In this document: positions 52,871-60,442 of the stretch, piece by piece
Numbering within the stretch: position 1 is the stretch's first letter
Layout: every line of letters begins with the position of its first letter
Source: Bradyrhizobium guangdongense
GTDB taxonomy: Bacteria; Pseudomonadota; Alphaproteobacteria; Rhizobiales; Xanthobacteraceae
Reading direction: 5' to 3'
Length of the DNA: 64,000 bases
Assembly (NCBI RefSeq): GCF_004114975.1
Contig: NZ_CP030051.1
Span: forward strand, 1,674,001-1,738,000
Translations under genes and position numbers: made by a program
Notes under the pieces: generated by a model
The model's input: only the letters and a program-made list of their open reading frames with translations
The model's database searches: none
What the model was told of the DNA's origin: nothing

Positions 52871-54505
52871 ATGATCCGCTGCGGCAAGACGTTGCTCGCG
52901 CTCGCGCTGGTGCTGGCCGCGCCGGTTTGCGTGTCGGCCCAGACAAGCGACAAGTCGGCCGGACCAGCCCCGCAGGCGCAACCGGCCAGTCCCGCAACGC
53001 CGACGGCCGAGCTCCTCAAGCCCGAACAACTCGAAGCCCTGGTCGCGCCGATTGCGCTCTATCCCGACGAATTGCTGGCCAACGTGCTGGCCGCCTCGAC
53101 CTATCCGTTGGAGGTAGTTCAGGCCGACCGGTGGCTGAAGGAACGCAAGAACCTCAAGGGCGACGCGTTGAAGACAGAGGTGGACAAGCAGGGCTGGGAC
53201 GACAGCGTCAAGGCGCTGGCCAGCACCGCCGACGTCTTGACCATGATGAGCGATCAACTCGACTGGACCAAGAAGCTCGGCGACGCCTTTCTCGCGCAGC
53301 AGCCCGACGTGATGGACGCGATCCAGCGGCTGCGCAACAAGGCCTATGACAACAAGAAGCTGGTCACCACCAAGCAGCAGAAGGTCAGCGTCCAGTCTCA
53401 GGAAGGCAGGCAGGTCGTCGTGATCCAGCAGGCGGATCCCGCAGCGATGTATGTGCCGTATTACGACCCGGCCACCGTCTACGGCAGCTGGCCTTATGCG
53501 GAATATCCGCCGTATTATTGGGGCTATCCGTCCTATATCGGTGCGGGAGTGGTGGCGGCGGGCATCGCCTTCGGTACGGCCTGGGCGGTCGGACGCTGGG
53601 GCAATTACTGGGGCGGTGGCTGCAACTGGGGCAACCGCAACGTCTACGTCAATCACCGGACGACGAACATCGGCAACGGCTGGCAGCACAATCCGGCGCA
53701 TCGACAGGGCGTGCGCTACAACAATGCGAACGTTCAGCAGAAATTCGGCAACAGCAATCTGAAAGCGGGCGCATCGGACCGGATGGACTTCCGCGGTCGC
53801 GACGGCAACCAGGTGCTGCGGCCCAATCAGGGGACGGGAGACCGAGCGGGCGACCGCGTTGGTGATCGGAATGGACCGGGTGATCGCGGAGGTGATCGCG
53901 CGGGGAATCGCGGCGATCGGCCCGGCGGCGGTGATCGCGGCGGTGCCGGAGATCGTGCCAAAGGCGGCGGTGATCGCGCCAAGGCCGCTGCCAAAGGAGG
54001 CGGCGATCGCGCAAAGGCCGCAAACCGCGCCGGCGGCGGCGGCAATCGCGGCGGCGCGATGAACGTCTCGTCCGGTCGGTCCGCGGCCGCGGCGTCAGCG
54101 CGCGGGCGGTCGAGCATGGCAAGTATGCCGCGAGGTGGTGGCGGCGGACCGAGCATGGCTGGCCGAGGCGGCGGAGGTGGGATGGCGATGCGCGGCGGTG
54201 GAGGAGGCGGCGGTCGTGGAGGTGGCGGGGGCGGCCGGCGCTCCGATATCGCGCTGAAGCACGACATCGTCCTGCTCGGGCACCTCGCAAATGGCCTCGG
54301 CTATTATCGCTTCAGTTATATCGGCAGCGACAAGGCCTATGTCGGTGTGATGGCGCAGGAGGTCGAACAGGTGATGCCTGACGCAGTGGCTCGCGGCAGC
54401 GACGGCTATCTCCGCGTCTATTATGAAAAGCTTGGCCTGACATTCCGCACCTACCGCGATTGGCTTGCCGGCGGCGCGAAGATCCCTGCGGAGGTGATGC
54501 CATGA
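52871..54505 (+). CDS. DUF3300 protein fused to a C-terminal S74 chaperone-like domain
   Basis: 544 aa from ATG 52871 (GGAGG at 5 nt). A signal peptide is followed by DUF3300 (about 50-260; LEALVAPIALYPDELLANVLAASTYPLEVVQADRWL, then YVPYYDPATVYGSWPYAEYPPYYWGYPSY). A Gly/Arg/Asp low-complexity region covers about 315-455. The end (458-540) is SDIALKHDIVLLGHLANGLG, YRFSYIG, YVGVMAQEVEQVMPDAV, DGYLRVYYEKLG: the intramolecular chaperone/autoprotease of tail spikes (Peptidase_S74) with the Ser458/Lys463 dyad kept. It is exported, heads a three-gene operon, and overlaps DUF2950 by ATGA. Confidence 0.82.
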   Translation: MIRCGKTLLALALVLAAPVCVSAQTSDKSAGPAPQAQPASPATPTAELLKPEQLEALVAPIALYPDELLANVLAASTYPLEVVQADRWLKERKNLKGDALKTEVDKQGWDDSVKALASTADVLTMMSDQLDWTKKLGDAFLAQQPDVMDAIQRLRNKAYDNKKLVTTKQQKVSVQSQEGRQVVVIQQADPAAMYVPYYDPATVYGSWPYAEYPPYYWGYPSYIGAGVVAAGIAFGTAWAVGRWGNYWGGGCNWGNRNVYVNHRTTNIGNGWQHNPAHRQGVRYNNANVQQKFGNSNLKAGASDRMDFRGRDGNQVLRPNQGTGDRAGDRVGDRNGPGDRGGDRAGNRGDRPGGGDRGGAGDRAKGGGDRAKAAAKGGGDRAKAANRAGGGGNRGGAMNVSSGRSAAAASARGRSSMASMPRGGGGGPSMAGRGGGGGMAMRGGGGGGGRGGGGGGRRSDIALKHDIVLLGHLANGLGYYRFSYIGSDKAYVGVMAQEVEQVMPDAVARGSDGYLRVYYEKLGLTFRTYRDWLAGGAKIPAEVMP

Positions 54506-55416
54506 TCAGTCTGAAATCGCTGCAGCGCGCGGTGTTGCCGGGCATGTTCGTGTTTGCGCTGCTTGGTTCCGTGGCCCAGGCACAGCAATCCTACAAGACG
54601 CCAGAGGACGCGGCAGCAGCGCTTGCTGCCGCAGTCAAGAGCGGGCCTCGTGATACCCTCAAAGTGCTCGGCAGGGCAGCCGAGGACATCGTCTCCTCCG
54701 GCGATGAGGTTGCCGACAACGACATCCGCCAGCGCTTCAGCTCGATGTACGAGGCCAAGCACGGCATCAAGGCGGAGGGCAACAAGAGCGCAACCCTCAT
54801 CCTGGGAGCCGACGATTTTCCGTTCCCGATTCCGCTTGTCAACACCAAGGCGGGCTGGGAATTCGATACCGACGAGGGACGCATCGAAGTGCTTCGCCGG
54901 CGGATTGGACGCAACGAGCTCGACGCGATCCAGACCGCGCTCGCTTTTGTCGACGCGCAGAACGAATATGCCGATAAGGACCGCGGCGAGGGCGTCGGCG
55001 TCTACGCGCAGCACATCATGTCCTCGCCTGGCAAGAAGGATGGACTGTTCTGGCGCGACGACAACGATCCGAGCCCGCTAGGACCCCTGGCGGCGCAAGC
55101 CTCGAGCGAGGGCTACAAAGCCGGCGAGAGCATGACGCCCTATCACGGCTATTACTTCCGCATCCTGAAGGGGCAGGGGCCCGACGCCCCCGGGGGCGCC
55201 TTGAACTACGTCGTCAAAGGCAAGATGATCGGCGGCTTCGCGCTGATTGCGTGGCCGGCCGAGTACGGCAATTCCGGCGTGATGACCTTCCTGGTCAATC
55301 ATGCCGGCGTCGTCTACCAGAAGGATCTCGGCAAACGCACCGACTTCGTCGCCAAGCGCCTAACGCTGTTTGATCCCGACCAGACCTGGAAGAAGGTCGA
55401 TGCCGCGAAGCCGTGA
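54502..55416 (+). CDS. DUF2950 exported protein
   Basis: 304 aa from ATG 54502. A signal peptide (VLPGMFVFALLGSVAQAQ) precedes the domain, with YKTPEDAAAALAAAVKSG, GWEFDTDEGRIEVLRRRIGRNELDAI, DGLFWRDDNDPSPLGPL, YHGYYFRILKGQG and NSGVMTFLVNHAGVVYQKDLG, the pattern of DUF2950. DUF3300 and DUF2950 genes are commonly neighbours. Periplasmic, role unknown; they are thought to act together at the envelope (inference from synteny). Confidence 0.85.
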   Translation: MISLKSLQRAVLPGMFVFALLGSVAQAQQSYKTPEDAAAALAAAVKSGPRDTLKVLGRAAEDIVSSGDEVADNDIRQRFSSMYEAKHGIKAEGNKSATLILGADDFPFPIPLVNTKAGWEFDTDEGRIEVLRRRIGRNELDAIQTALAFVDAQNEYADKDRGEGVGVYAQHIMSSPGKKDGLFWRDDNDPSPLGPLAAQASSEGYKAGESMTPYHGYYFRILKGQGPDAPGGALNYVVKGKMIGGFALIAWPAEYGNSGVMTFLVNHAGVVYQKDLGKRTDFVAKRLTLFDPDQTWKKVDAAKP

Positions 55417-55417
55417 G

Positions 55418-55864
55418 ATGACGGGCCCGCCGCTGCGGTCGCTCGGCCGCCTTGCCGCGATCGCGTTAATCGCCGTCACGATTCCAGCCGTTCCCGCGCT
55501 TGCGCAAGCTGCCGGCCAGGTCCGGGTCAAGATCGTAAAGGCGGGCCTGCTTTTGGGTGGCGGTGCCGGCAGTGGAGTATTGAACTATCGCGGTCGCAGC
55601 TATCCCTTCCGGGTCACAGGAATAAGCCTGGGGATCACGGCCGGCGCGACGGCCGGCCGCCTGTCAGGTTGGGCGTCCGGCATCAGGGAGGTCCGCGACT
55701 TCGCCGGCACCTACAGTTCGGTTGGTGGTGGCGGCGCTCTCGTCGGCGGTGTGGGTGGTGTTCACCTTCGAAACGACAATGGAGTTGTGATGGTGCTGCA
55801 AGGGCCCAAGGCCGGCCTTGAGATGGCCGCCAATCTCAGCGCGATCACGATCTCGCTGAAGTAA
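55418..55864 (+). CDS. EipA-like (DUF1134-like) small envelope protein, copy 2
   Basis: 148 aa, taking ATG 55418 one base after the DUF2950 stop; an ATG at 55400 in frame is an alternative with AAGG upstream. A signal peptide (AAIALIAVTIPAVPALA) is followed by the beta domain GLLLGGGAGSGVLNYRGRSYPF, DFAGTYSSVGGGGALVGG and LRNDNGVVMVLQGPKAGLEM, aligning over its length with the protein at 46673. It closes the DUF3300-DUF2950 operon. Confidence 0.65.
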   Translation: MTGPPLRSLGRLAAIALIAVTIPAVPALAQAAGQVRVKIVKAGLLLGGGAGSGVLNYRGRSYPFRVTGISLGITAGATAGRLSGWASGIREVRDFAGTYSSVGGGGALVGGVGGVHLRNDNGVVMVLQGPKAGLEMAANLSAITISLK

Positions 55865-56070
55865 GCCAAATGCATTCTCTGCGGGATCATTTGGCCGCGG
55901 GCCGTTCAGATCCGGATTCCGGCGCAACGTCTTTCGCGCGATTTTACTCCCGCATCACCCAAATGGGTCATCATTGGGAAGCCTGGTTGGTCTAGTGATT
56001 TGTTCGCTTTCGTACCACCAAGCAGGGGTTTTGGTTGAGTCACCTTGGTAAAGATCGGGCGCCTGTCCAG

Positions 56071-56289
56071 ATGAGCCGGAAGGACGGGTCCAGTTACTTC
56101 GCGATGTTCGATATCAAAGTCCGGAAGCGCTCCCGCTCCTGGGAATGGACGGTCTGCGCCTTGCCCGGAAAACCCGTGATGCTTGGCCGCGAGCGTAGCC
56201 GCGAGGCAGCCAGCTACAAAGGCGCGAGAGCTCTCTTCCTGCTGCTCTCGGCCCAACATACCGCGCCGCGTCGGGACCAGATCCGCTAG
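56071..56289 (+). CDS. Small basic hypothetical protein (72 aa)
   Basis: MSRKDGSSYFAMFDIKVRKRSRSWEWTVCALPG and EAASYKGARALFLLLSAQ read like a folded small protein, and I recall similar short ORFs in Bradyrhizobium. The ATG at 56071 is favoured over a TTG at 56035. No RBS is strong. Function unknown. Confidence 0.45.
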   Translation: MSRKDGSSYFAMFDIKVRKRSRSWEWTVCALPGKPVMLGRERSREAASYKGARALFLLLSAQHTAPRRDQIR

Positions 56290-56505
56290 TCCCGGCGCGA
56301 AGCGTCCCGGACAGCGGCGAGCGCGCCGCTATCCTCACCTGCGTCCTTAAAACGCGTCGGGTCCGTGGCGTGGCCGGCATAGGAACCCTCCTCATCGTCA
56401 ATGCTTGAATCTCCGGGTCAGCGTCGCCGCCGATGGCTGGCCTGCGTGGCCCCGCCTCCAAGTCCCCCCAGCCCCCCAGGGTGGGGCCGCGCGTCAGGAG
56501 AGGAG

Positions 56506-56673
56506 ATGCAATTGTCCGAGCCGAGCGAGCAGGAGATCAGAGAGCGCGCGCACCAGCTATGGGAGCGCGCCGGCAAGCCCGAAGGCCGCGAGGACGAGTT
56601 CTGGCACGCGGCCGAGCAGGAGCTGCGCAACGAGGACAGGTCGGACACGATGCGGACGCCGGATACGCTATGA
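56506..56673 (+). CDS. DUF2934-like small protein (55 aa)
   Basis: ATG 56506 follows AGGAGAGGAG. The product SEQEIRERAHQLWERAGKPEGREDEFWHAAEQEL matches the DUF2934 pattern (I-R-x-RA-x-LWE-x-G-x-P-G-x-x-x-FW-x-AE). These are short helical proteins of unknown function, frequent in rhizobia. It overlaps the next gene by ATGA. Confidence 0.75.
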   Translation: MQLSEPSEQEIRERAHQLWERAGKPEGREDEFWHAAEQELRNEDRSDTMRTPDTL

Positions 56674-56852
56674 AGACGCCATGTCTGTTCTGCCGCGGTC
56701 TGGGCTGGGTTTGCGAAAACCACCCGCTACGCGCCTGGACCGAAGAGGCGGGCGGATGCCAATGCGGCGAAGGCATGCCGTGCACCTGCAACACGGTTGA
56801 GGACCCCGAGACGAGGGCCGTCATCGTCACGGCGGACACGACCTGGCACTAG
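56670..56852 (+). CDS. Small Cys-rich protein, possible zinc ribbon (60 aa)
   Basis: ATG 56670 overlaps the DUF2934 stop. CLFCRGLGWVCENHP and CQCGEGMPCTCN give seven Cys in about 40 residues, arranged as CxxC and CxC pairs, as in small zinc-binding proteins. It is a coupled partner of the DUF2934-like protein. No known function. Confidence 0.6.
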   Translation: MKTPCLFCRGLGWVCENHPLRAWTEEAGGCQCGEGMPCTCNTVEDPETRAVIVTADTTWH

Positions 56853-56902
56853 AGGCGAGTGCATTCAACTGCGCTCGGCAATGGCGCTCTCGATCAGAAA
56901 AA

Positions 56903-56930
56903 AGCCGCCGGGCTCTTCACCTCGGCGGCT
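56903..56930 (-). terminator. Minus-strand terminator
   Basis: AGCCGCCG / CGGCGGCT stem with a 12-nt loop and six T on the minus strand. It lies 170 nt past the gene ending at 57100, whose transcript it may end. Confidence 0.75.
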
Positions 56931-57099
56931 TCAAAAAGTCCGTAGCTGTTGATCGCCTCCGCAGCCTCGTGCGTACCGCCGTTACCTTGTTTGCGGCCAT
57001 GCCGGATCCTTGTAGGCAAGGCGGTCCGATTCTGCTGTGACCCAAAGCACACAGAGAAGAAGCATGTCGGCAAGGCGATGTTGCTGCGGAGCCCGGCTG

Positions 57100-57390
57100 C
57101 TATTTCCGGCCGGATCCCGAAGTGCCGGTATTCGGGGCCGCGCTTCCCTGCGTCGTGCCGGCACCCGTCGCGTCCGGCGATGCGGGCGCGGATTTCGCCG
57201 GGGCACTCGATCCGCCGCCATTGTTGTCCGCCGGTGTATTCAAGCTCGAGGCTCCGGCGCCTGTCGTGCCGCCGGTGCCGGACGAATTGATGCTGGACCC
57301 GGTGTGGGATGCACCCGATCCGCTTTGCGCGCCGGCCGGCGATGTCGTGATCAGGGCCGCGACGAGTGCGACCAGGGCAGGGATCTTCAT
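57100..57390 (-). CDS. Ser/Gly/Thr-rich secreted small protein
   Basis: 96 aa from ATG 57390 (GGAGGAA RBS). A signal peptide (KIPALVALVAALITTSPAGA, cut near AQS) is followed by repetitive low complexity (GASHTGSSINSSGTGGTTGAG...). It is disordered and composed like the protein at 57826 on the other strand. Probably surface or periplasmic; function unknown. The plus-strand ORF over the same bases is rejected because this frame has the RBS and signal peptide. Confidence 0.65.
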   Translation of the reverse strand: MKIPALVALVAALITTSPAGAQSGSGASHTGSSINSSGTGGTTGAGASSLNTPADNNGGGSSAPAKSAPASPDATGAGTTQGSAAPNTGTSGSGRK

Positions 57391-57555
57391 GTCGGTTCCT
57401 CCGGTTGAACGAGCAGGGATGAAAGGCGGCCGCTGAAGCACGATGTTGCGCGCTCATCGAACGGCAACTGCCGCGACGACTGAAAGTGCCTAATCGCGCG
57501 CAGCATTAGGAACTGGCGCATGTCTCCCGCGGTTGCCCGCCGAAGGGAGCCGACC

Positions 57556-57822
57556 ATGCGCAGCATCAAGCTCGGACAGGTTCTTCTCATTGCAGCACTG
57601 TTCGCCATGCTCGGCCTTGTCGCGTTCGGCATCGCTTGGGCGTGGGATGCGACCAACGGCGTGAACGACGTGCCCATGGAGGCGAACGGCTGGATCGCGC
57701 TCGGCCTCGGCTCGTTCTTTTCGCTGCTGATCGGCTGCGGCCTGATGGCACTGATGTTCTTCGGCAGCAGGCGTGGCTATGACGAGGCTGCCGATCCGTT
57801 TCGAAACAAGGAGCCAAAATAG
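57556..57822 (+). CDS. Two-TM small membrane protein
   Basis: 88 aa from ATG 57556, RBS AAGGGAG. TM segments VLLIAALFAMLGLVAFGIAWAW and IALGLGSFFSLLIGCGLMALMFF flank a short polar loop. The C-terminus is charged. It has no recognised family. It is 3 nt upstream of the Ser/Gly-rich secreted gene, with which it forms a two-gene operon. Confidence 0.68.
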   Translation: MRSIKLGQVLLIAALFAMLGLVAFGIAWAWDATNGVNDVPMEANGWIALGLGSFFSLLIGCGLMALMFFGSRRGYDEAADPFRNKEPK

Positions 57823-57825
57823 ATC

Positions 57826-58107
57826 ATGAAGTGCATCGCGATCTTTCTGAGCCTCATGTTCGGCAGCCTGCCGTTCGCCCTCGCGCAGAGCAATTCGGGC
57901 GGGTCGGCCGCCGGGCAGACCACGACCAGTTCCTCGAGCGTGCAGGGCACAGCAGGAACCAACGTCGGCGGCACCGTGAACACCAACCAGGGCAACAGCT
58001 ACGGCAACAACGCCACCGGCGGAGCGAACCCCGGCCACGATCGCACCGGCCAGCCCGCAACCAGCAATTCGACCTCGGGTTCGTCCATTCAGGGCGGCGG
58101 CAAATAG
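57826..58107 (+). CDS. Ser/Gly/Asn-rich secreted small protein
   Basis: 93 aa. Signal peptide (MKCIAIFLSLMFGSLPFALAQ), then NSGGSAAGQTTTSSSSVQGTAGTNVGGTVNTNQGNSYG: Gly/Ser/Asn/Thr-rich with no charged core, thus disordered or a surface polymer. Composition-wise it is a sibling of the product at 57100. It is convergent with the polysaccharide operon. Confidence 0.65.
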   Translation: MKCIAIFLSLMFGSLPFALAQSNSGGSAAGQTTTSSSSVQGTAGTNVGGTVNTNQGNSYGNNATGGANPGHDRTGQPATSNSTSGSSIQGGGK

Positions 58108-58240
58108 CATCGATAGGCGCGCGGTCGTCGCGTGGCTGTCGCGAGCCGCCGCTTGAGGCCGAGCGAGATTATCGCCCTGGACTCGCACCTTCGGATCCCG
58201 ATTTCACGGATGCTCTTCAACCCGGATCAAATCCAAAGGT

Positions 58241-59305
58241 CTATCGGTCCTGATCTGCGACCTTGAGCAGGCCGCGCGCCGGACCTTTCTTCCGCGGCGC
58301 GAGAGCCGGTACCAGCGTCGGTGTCTCGTCCGCGATGCGCAATGCGAAATAGGCGATCGTGGCTTGAAGACCATCCTTCAGCGCCACGCGTGGGCGCCAT
58401 CCCAGGAGGCGCGTTGCGGTGTCGATGACCGGCTTGCGGCGCTTCGGATCATCCTTCGGCAGCGCCTCGAAACGGAGCGGTGACGTCGATTCCGTGTATG
58501 TCAGGACCTCCCGGGCGATGGTCTCGATGGTGACCTCGTGCGGATTTCCGAGGTTGCACGGGCCGGTCACCGAGGCAGGACTCTCCATCAACAGTTGGAG
58601 CCCGCGCACGAGATCGTCGACGAAACAGAAGCTCCGGGTTTGCGTGCCGCCGCCATAGATCGTGATCGGCTCGCCGCGCAGGGCCTGCACGATGAAGTTG
58701 GAAACGACGCGGCCGTCGTTCTCCAGCATGCGCGGGCCATAGGTGTTGAATATGCGCGCGACCTTGATCTCGGTTCCGTGTGTGCGGTGGTGGTCGAACA
58801 TCAGCGTCTCGGCGGCGCGCTTGCCCTCGTCGTAGCAGGCTCGCGGTCCGATCGGATTGACGTTGCCGAGATAGGATTCCGGCTGCGGATGCACCTCCGG
58901 ATCGCCATAGACCTCGCTGGTGGAGGCCTGCAGGATTCTGGCGCCCTTCAGGCGCGCGAGTTCGAGCATGTTGATGGCGCCGAGCACGCATGTCTTCATC
59001 GTTCCGATGGGGTCCTTCTGGTAATGTCGGGGCGAAGCGGGACAGGCGAGGCTGTAGATGCGCTCGATCTGGTCGTCGATTTCGATCGGCTCGCGGACAT
59101 CGTGATCGATGAAGCGGAAGTGCGGATGATTCAGCAGCGGCCTGATATTGTCGATGCTGCCCGTGAACAAATTGTCCAGGCAGATCACCCTGTGGCCGCG
59201 TTGCAGGAGCGAGTCGCAGAGATGAGAGCCGATGAAGCCCGCGCCACCGGCAATCAGGGCGGTCGGCGAGCGATGAAGGGACGGAATGCGGGTCTGGAGC
59301 GTCAT
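58241..59305 (-). CDS. NAD-dependent sugar-nucleotide SDR, UDP-glucuronate decarboxylase (UXS)-like
   Basis: 354 aa extended SDR. NAD motif GGAGFIGSHLCDSLL, catalytic ASTSEVYGDPEVHPQPESY and the Tyr/Lys pair YDEGKR, then FNTYGPRMLENDGRVVSNFIVQALRGEPITIYGGGTQTRSFCFVDDLV. This set is that of UXS, which makes UDP-xylose from UDP-glucuronate; dTDP-glucose dehydratase-like chemistry cannot be ruled out. It is the last gene of the glycosyltransferase operon, 12 nt after the previous stop, and supplies a donor sugar. Confidence 0.87.
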   Translation of the reverse strand: MTLQTRIPSLHRSPTALIAGGAGFIGSHLCDSLLQRGHRVICLDNLFTGSIDNIRPLLNHPHFRFIDHDVREPIEIDDQIERIYSLACPASPRHYQKDPIGTMKTCVLGAINMLELARLKGARILQASTSEVYGDPEVHPQPESYLGNVNPIGPRACYDEGKRAAETLMFDHHRTHGTEIKVARIFNTYGPRMLENDGRVVSNFIVQALRGEPITIYGGGTQTRSFCFVDDLVRGLQLLMESPASVTGPCNLGNPHEVTIETIAREVLTYTESTSPLRFEALPKDDPKRRKPVIDTATRLLGWRPRVALKDGLQATIAYFALRIADETPTLVPALAPRKKGPARGLLKVADQDR

Positions 59306-59317
59306 GGCAAGCTCTCT

Positions 59318-60442
59318 TTAGAGTTCGGCGACTTGCATCGGGCGGCGGGCGGGAAGCCGCGCGGATTTGCGGCGGCGTCGCGCGGCCGCTTCGGCGTAAT
59401 AGCTCTCCAGCTGGCGAGCCCGCTGGTCGGAGGTGTGGTCGGTCAGAACGCGCCGGCGTGCACTCTCCGCGATGGCACGGCGACGCTCCTCGGGCATGTC
59501 GCGCAGGATCTCGATGACGTCGCGCGCGGTCGAGGCCAGCAGGATTTCGCGCGACGGCTCGAAGATGGTTTCTATGCCCGGCCATCGGTCTGAAATCACG
59601 GGCGTGCCGCAGGCTGCCGCTTCGAACAGGCGAACGCTCGGCGAGAAGCCCAGCGCGCGCATGTCGGCGCGGGTCGCGTTGAGGGTAAACCGCTGCTCCG
59701 CGTAAAACGCCGGGTGCTGTTTCGGCGGGAGGTGCTCGATCCGCATGACATTGCCGGGCCAGGCGATATCAGCGGGATATTGCGCGCCTGCGACCGCGAA
59801 TTGGGCCGACGACAGAGTACGCGCTGGCGACAGCAGCAACTGTTCAAGAACCGGCTGCCGGTCTTCGCTATAGGTTCCGAGATAGCCAAGGGCCCATCTC
59901 GCCTGCGCCTGTTGCGGCGTGTAGGCTTCCGTGTCGGCACTACAATAGAGAACGCGCGCCATCGGGCTGCCGTACCGCTGTTCGATCATGCCGGGCACCG
60001 GACCGCCGGCAAATGACAGATAGAGATCAAAGCGCGGGATCATCGCGGCCGACAAATAGTCGAGGCCGTGGTCGAGCTTCGCCAGCGTCACGGGGGTATC
60101 GATGTCGTAGAACGCGGTGATTCCCCGTGCCTGACTCGTGATCCACTCGGAGATCGCGATGCCGTCAGGCACGTAAGAGCCGATCATGACGAGGTCCGCG
60201 TCCCGGATCAGCTTGCCGAAGCGGCGAGGCACGTCCTTGGGCGACTGATAGAGCTCGACAGTCCAGGACGACGGCTTCGTGAGATCGCGATGCTGCCGAT
60301 ACCAGGCGACGTCGCGTTCAAGGAACGTGACATGGTGGCCTCGTCGCGCGAGGGCCTCGATCAGGGCGCGGTAGGTCGTGGCGTGACCATTGCCCCATGA
60401 CGATGTGACCGAGAGACCGACGACGACGATATTGAGGTTCAT
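59318..60442 (-). CDS. CgeB-like glycosyltransferase 1
   Basis: 374 aa from ATG 60442 (overlap ATGA with the upstream gene). N-terminal Rossmann part LNIVVVGLSVTSSWGNGHATTYRALIEALARRGHHVTFLERDV; a central DLYLSFAGG; and a C-terminal donor-binding part GFSPSVRLFEAAACGTPVISDRWPGIETIFEPS (E-x7-type motif). The type resembles CgeB-like GTs of spore/surface glycans. Acceptor unknown. An Arg-rich C-terminus (AAARRRRKSARLPARRP) is unusual. Confidence 0.78.
   Translation of the reverse strand: MNLNIVVVGLSVTSSWGNGHATTYRALIEALARRGHHVTFLERDVAWYRQHRDLTKPSSWTVELYQSPKDVPRRFGKLIRDADLVMIGSYVPDGIAISEWITSQARGITAFYDIDTPVTLAKLDHGLDYLSAAMIPRFDLYLSFAGGPVPGMIEQRYGSPMARVLYCSADTEAYTPQQAQARWALGYLGTYSEDRQPVLEQLLLSPARTLSSAQFAVAGAQYPADIAWPGNVMRIEHLPPKQHPAFYAEQRFTLNATRADMRALGFSPSVRLFEAAACGTPVISDRWPGIETIFEPSREILLASTARDVIEILRDMPEERRRAIAESARRRVLTDHTSDQRARQLESYYAEAAARRRRKSARLPARRPMQVAEL

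Noticed and set aside
57122..57436. Plus-strand 104-aa ORF over the small secreted gene
   Set aside because: The minus strand has the signal peptide, the GGAGG-type RBS and a compositional sibling at 57826.
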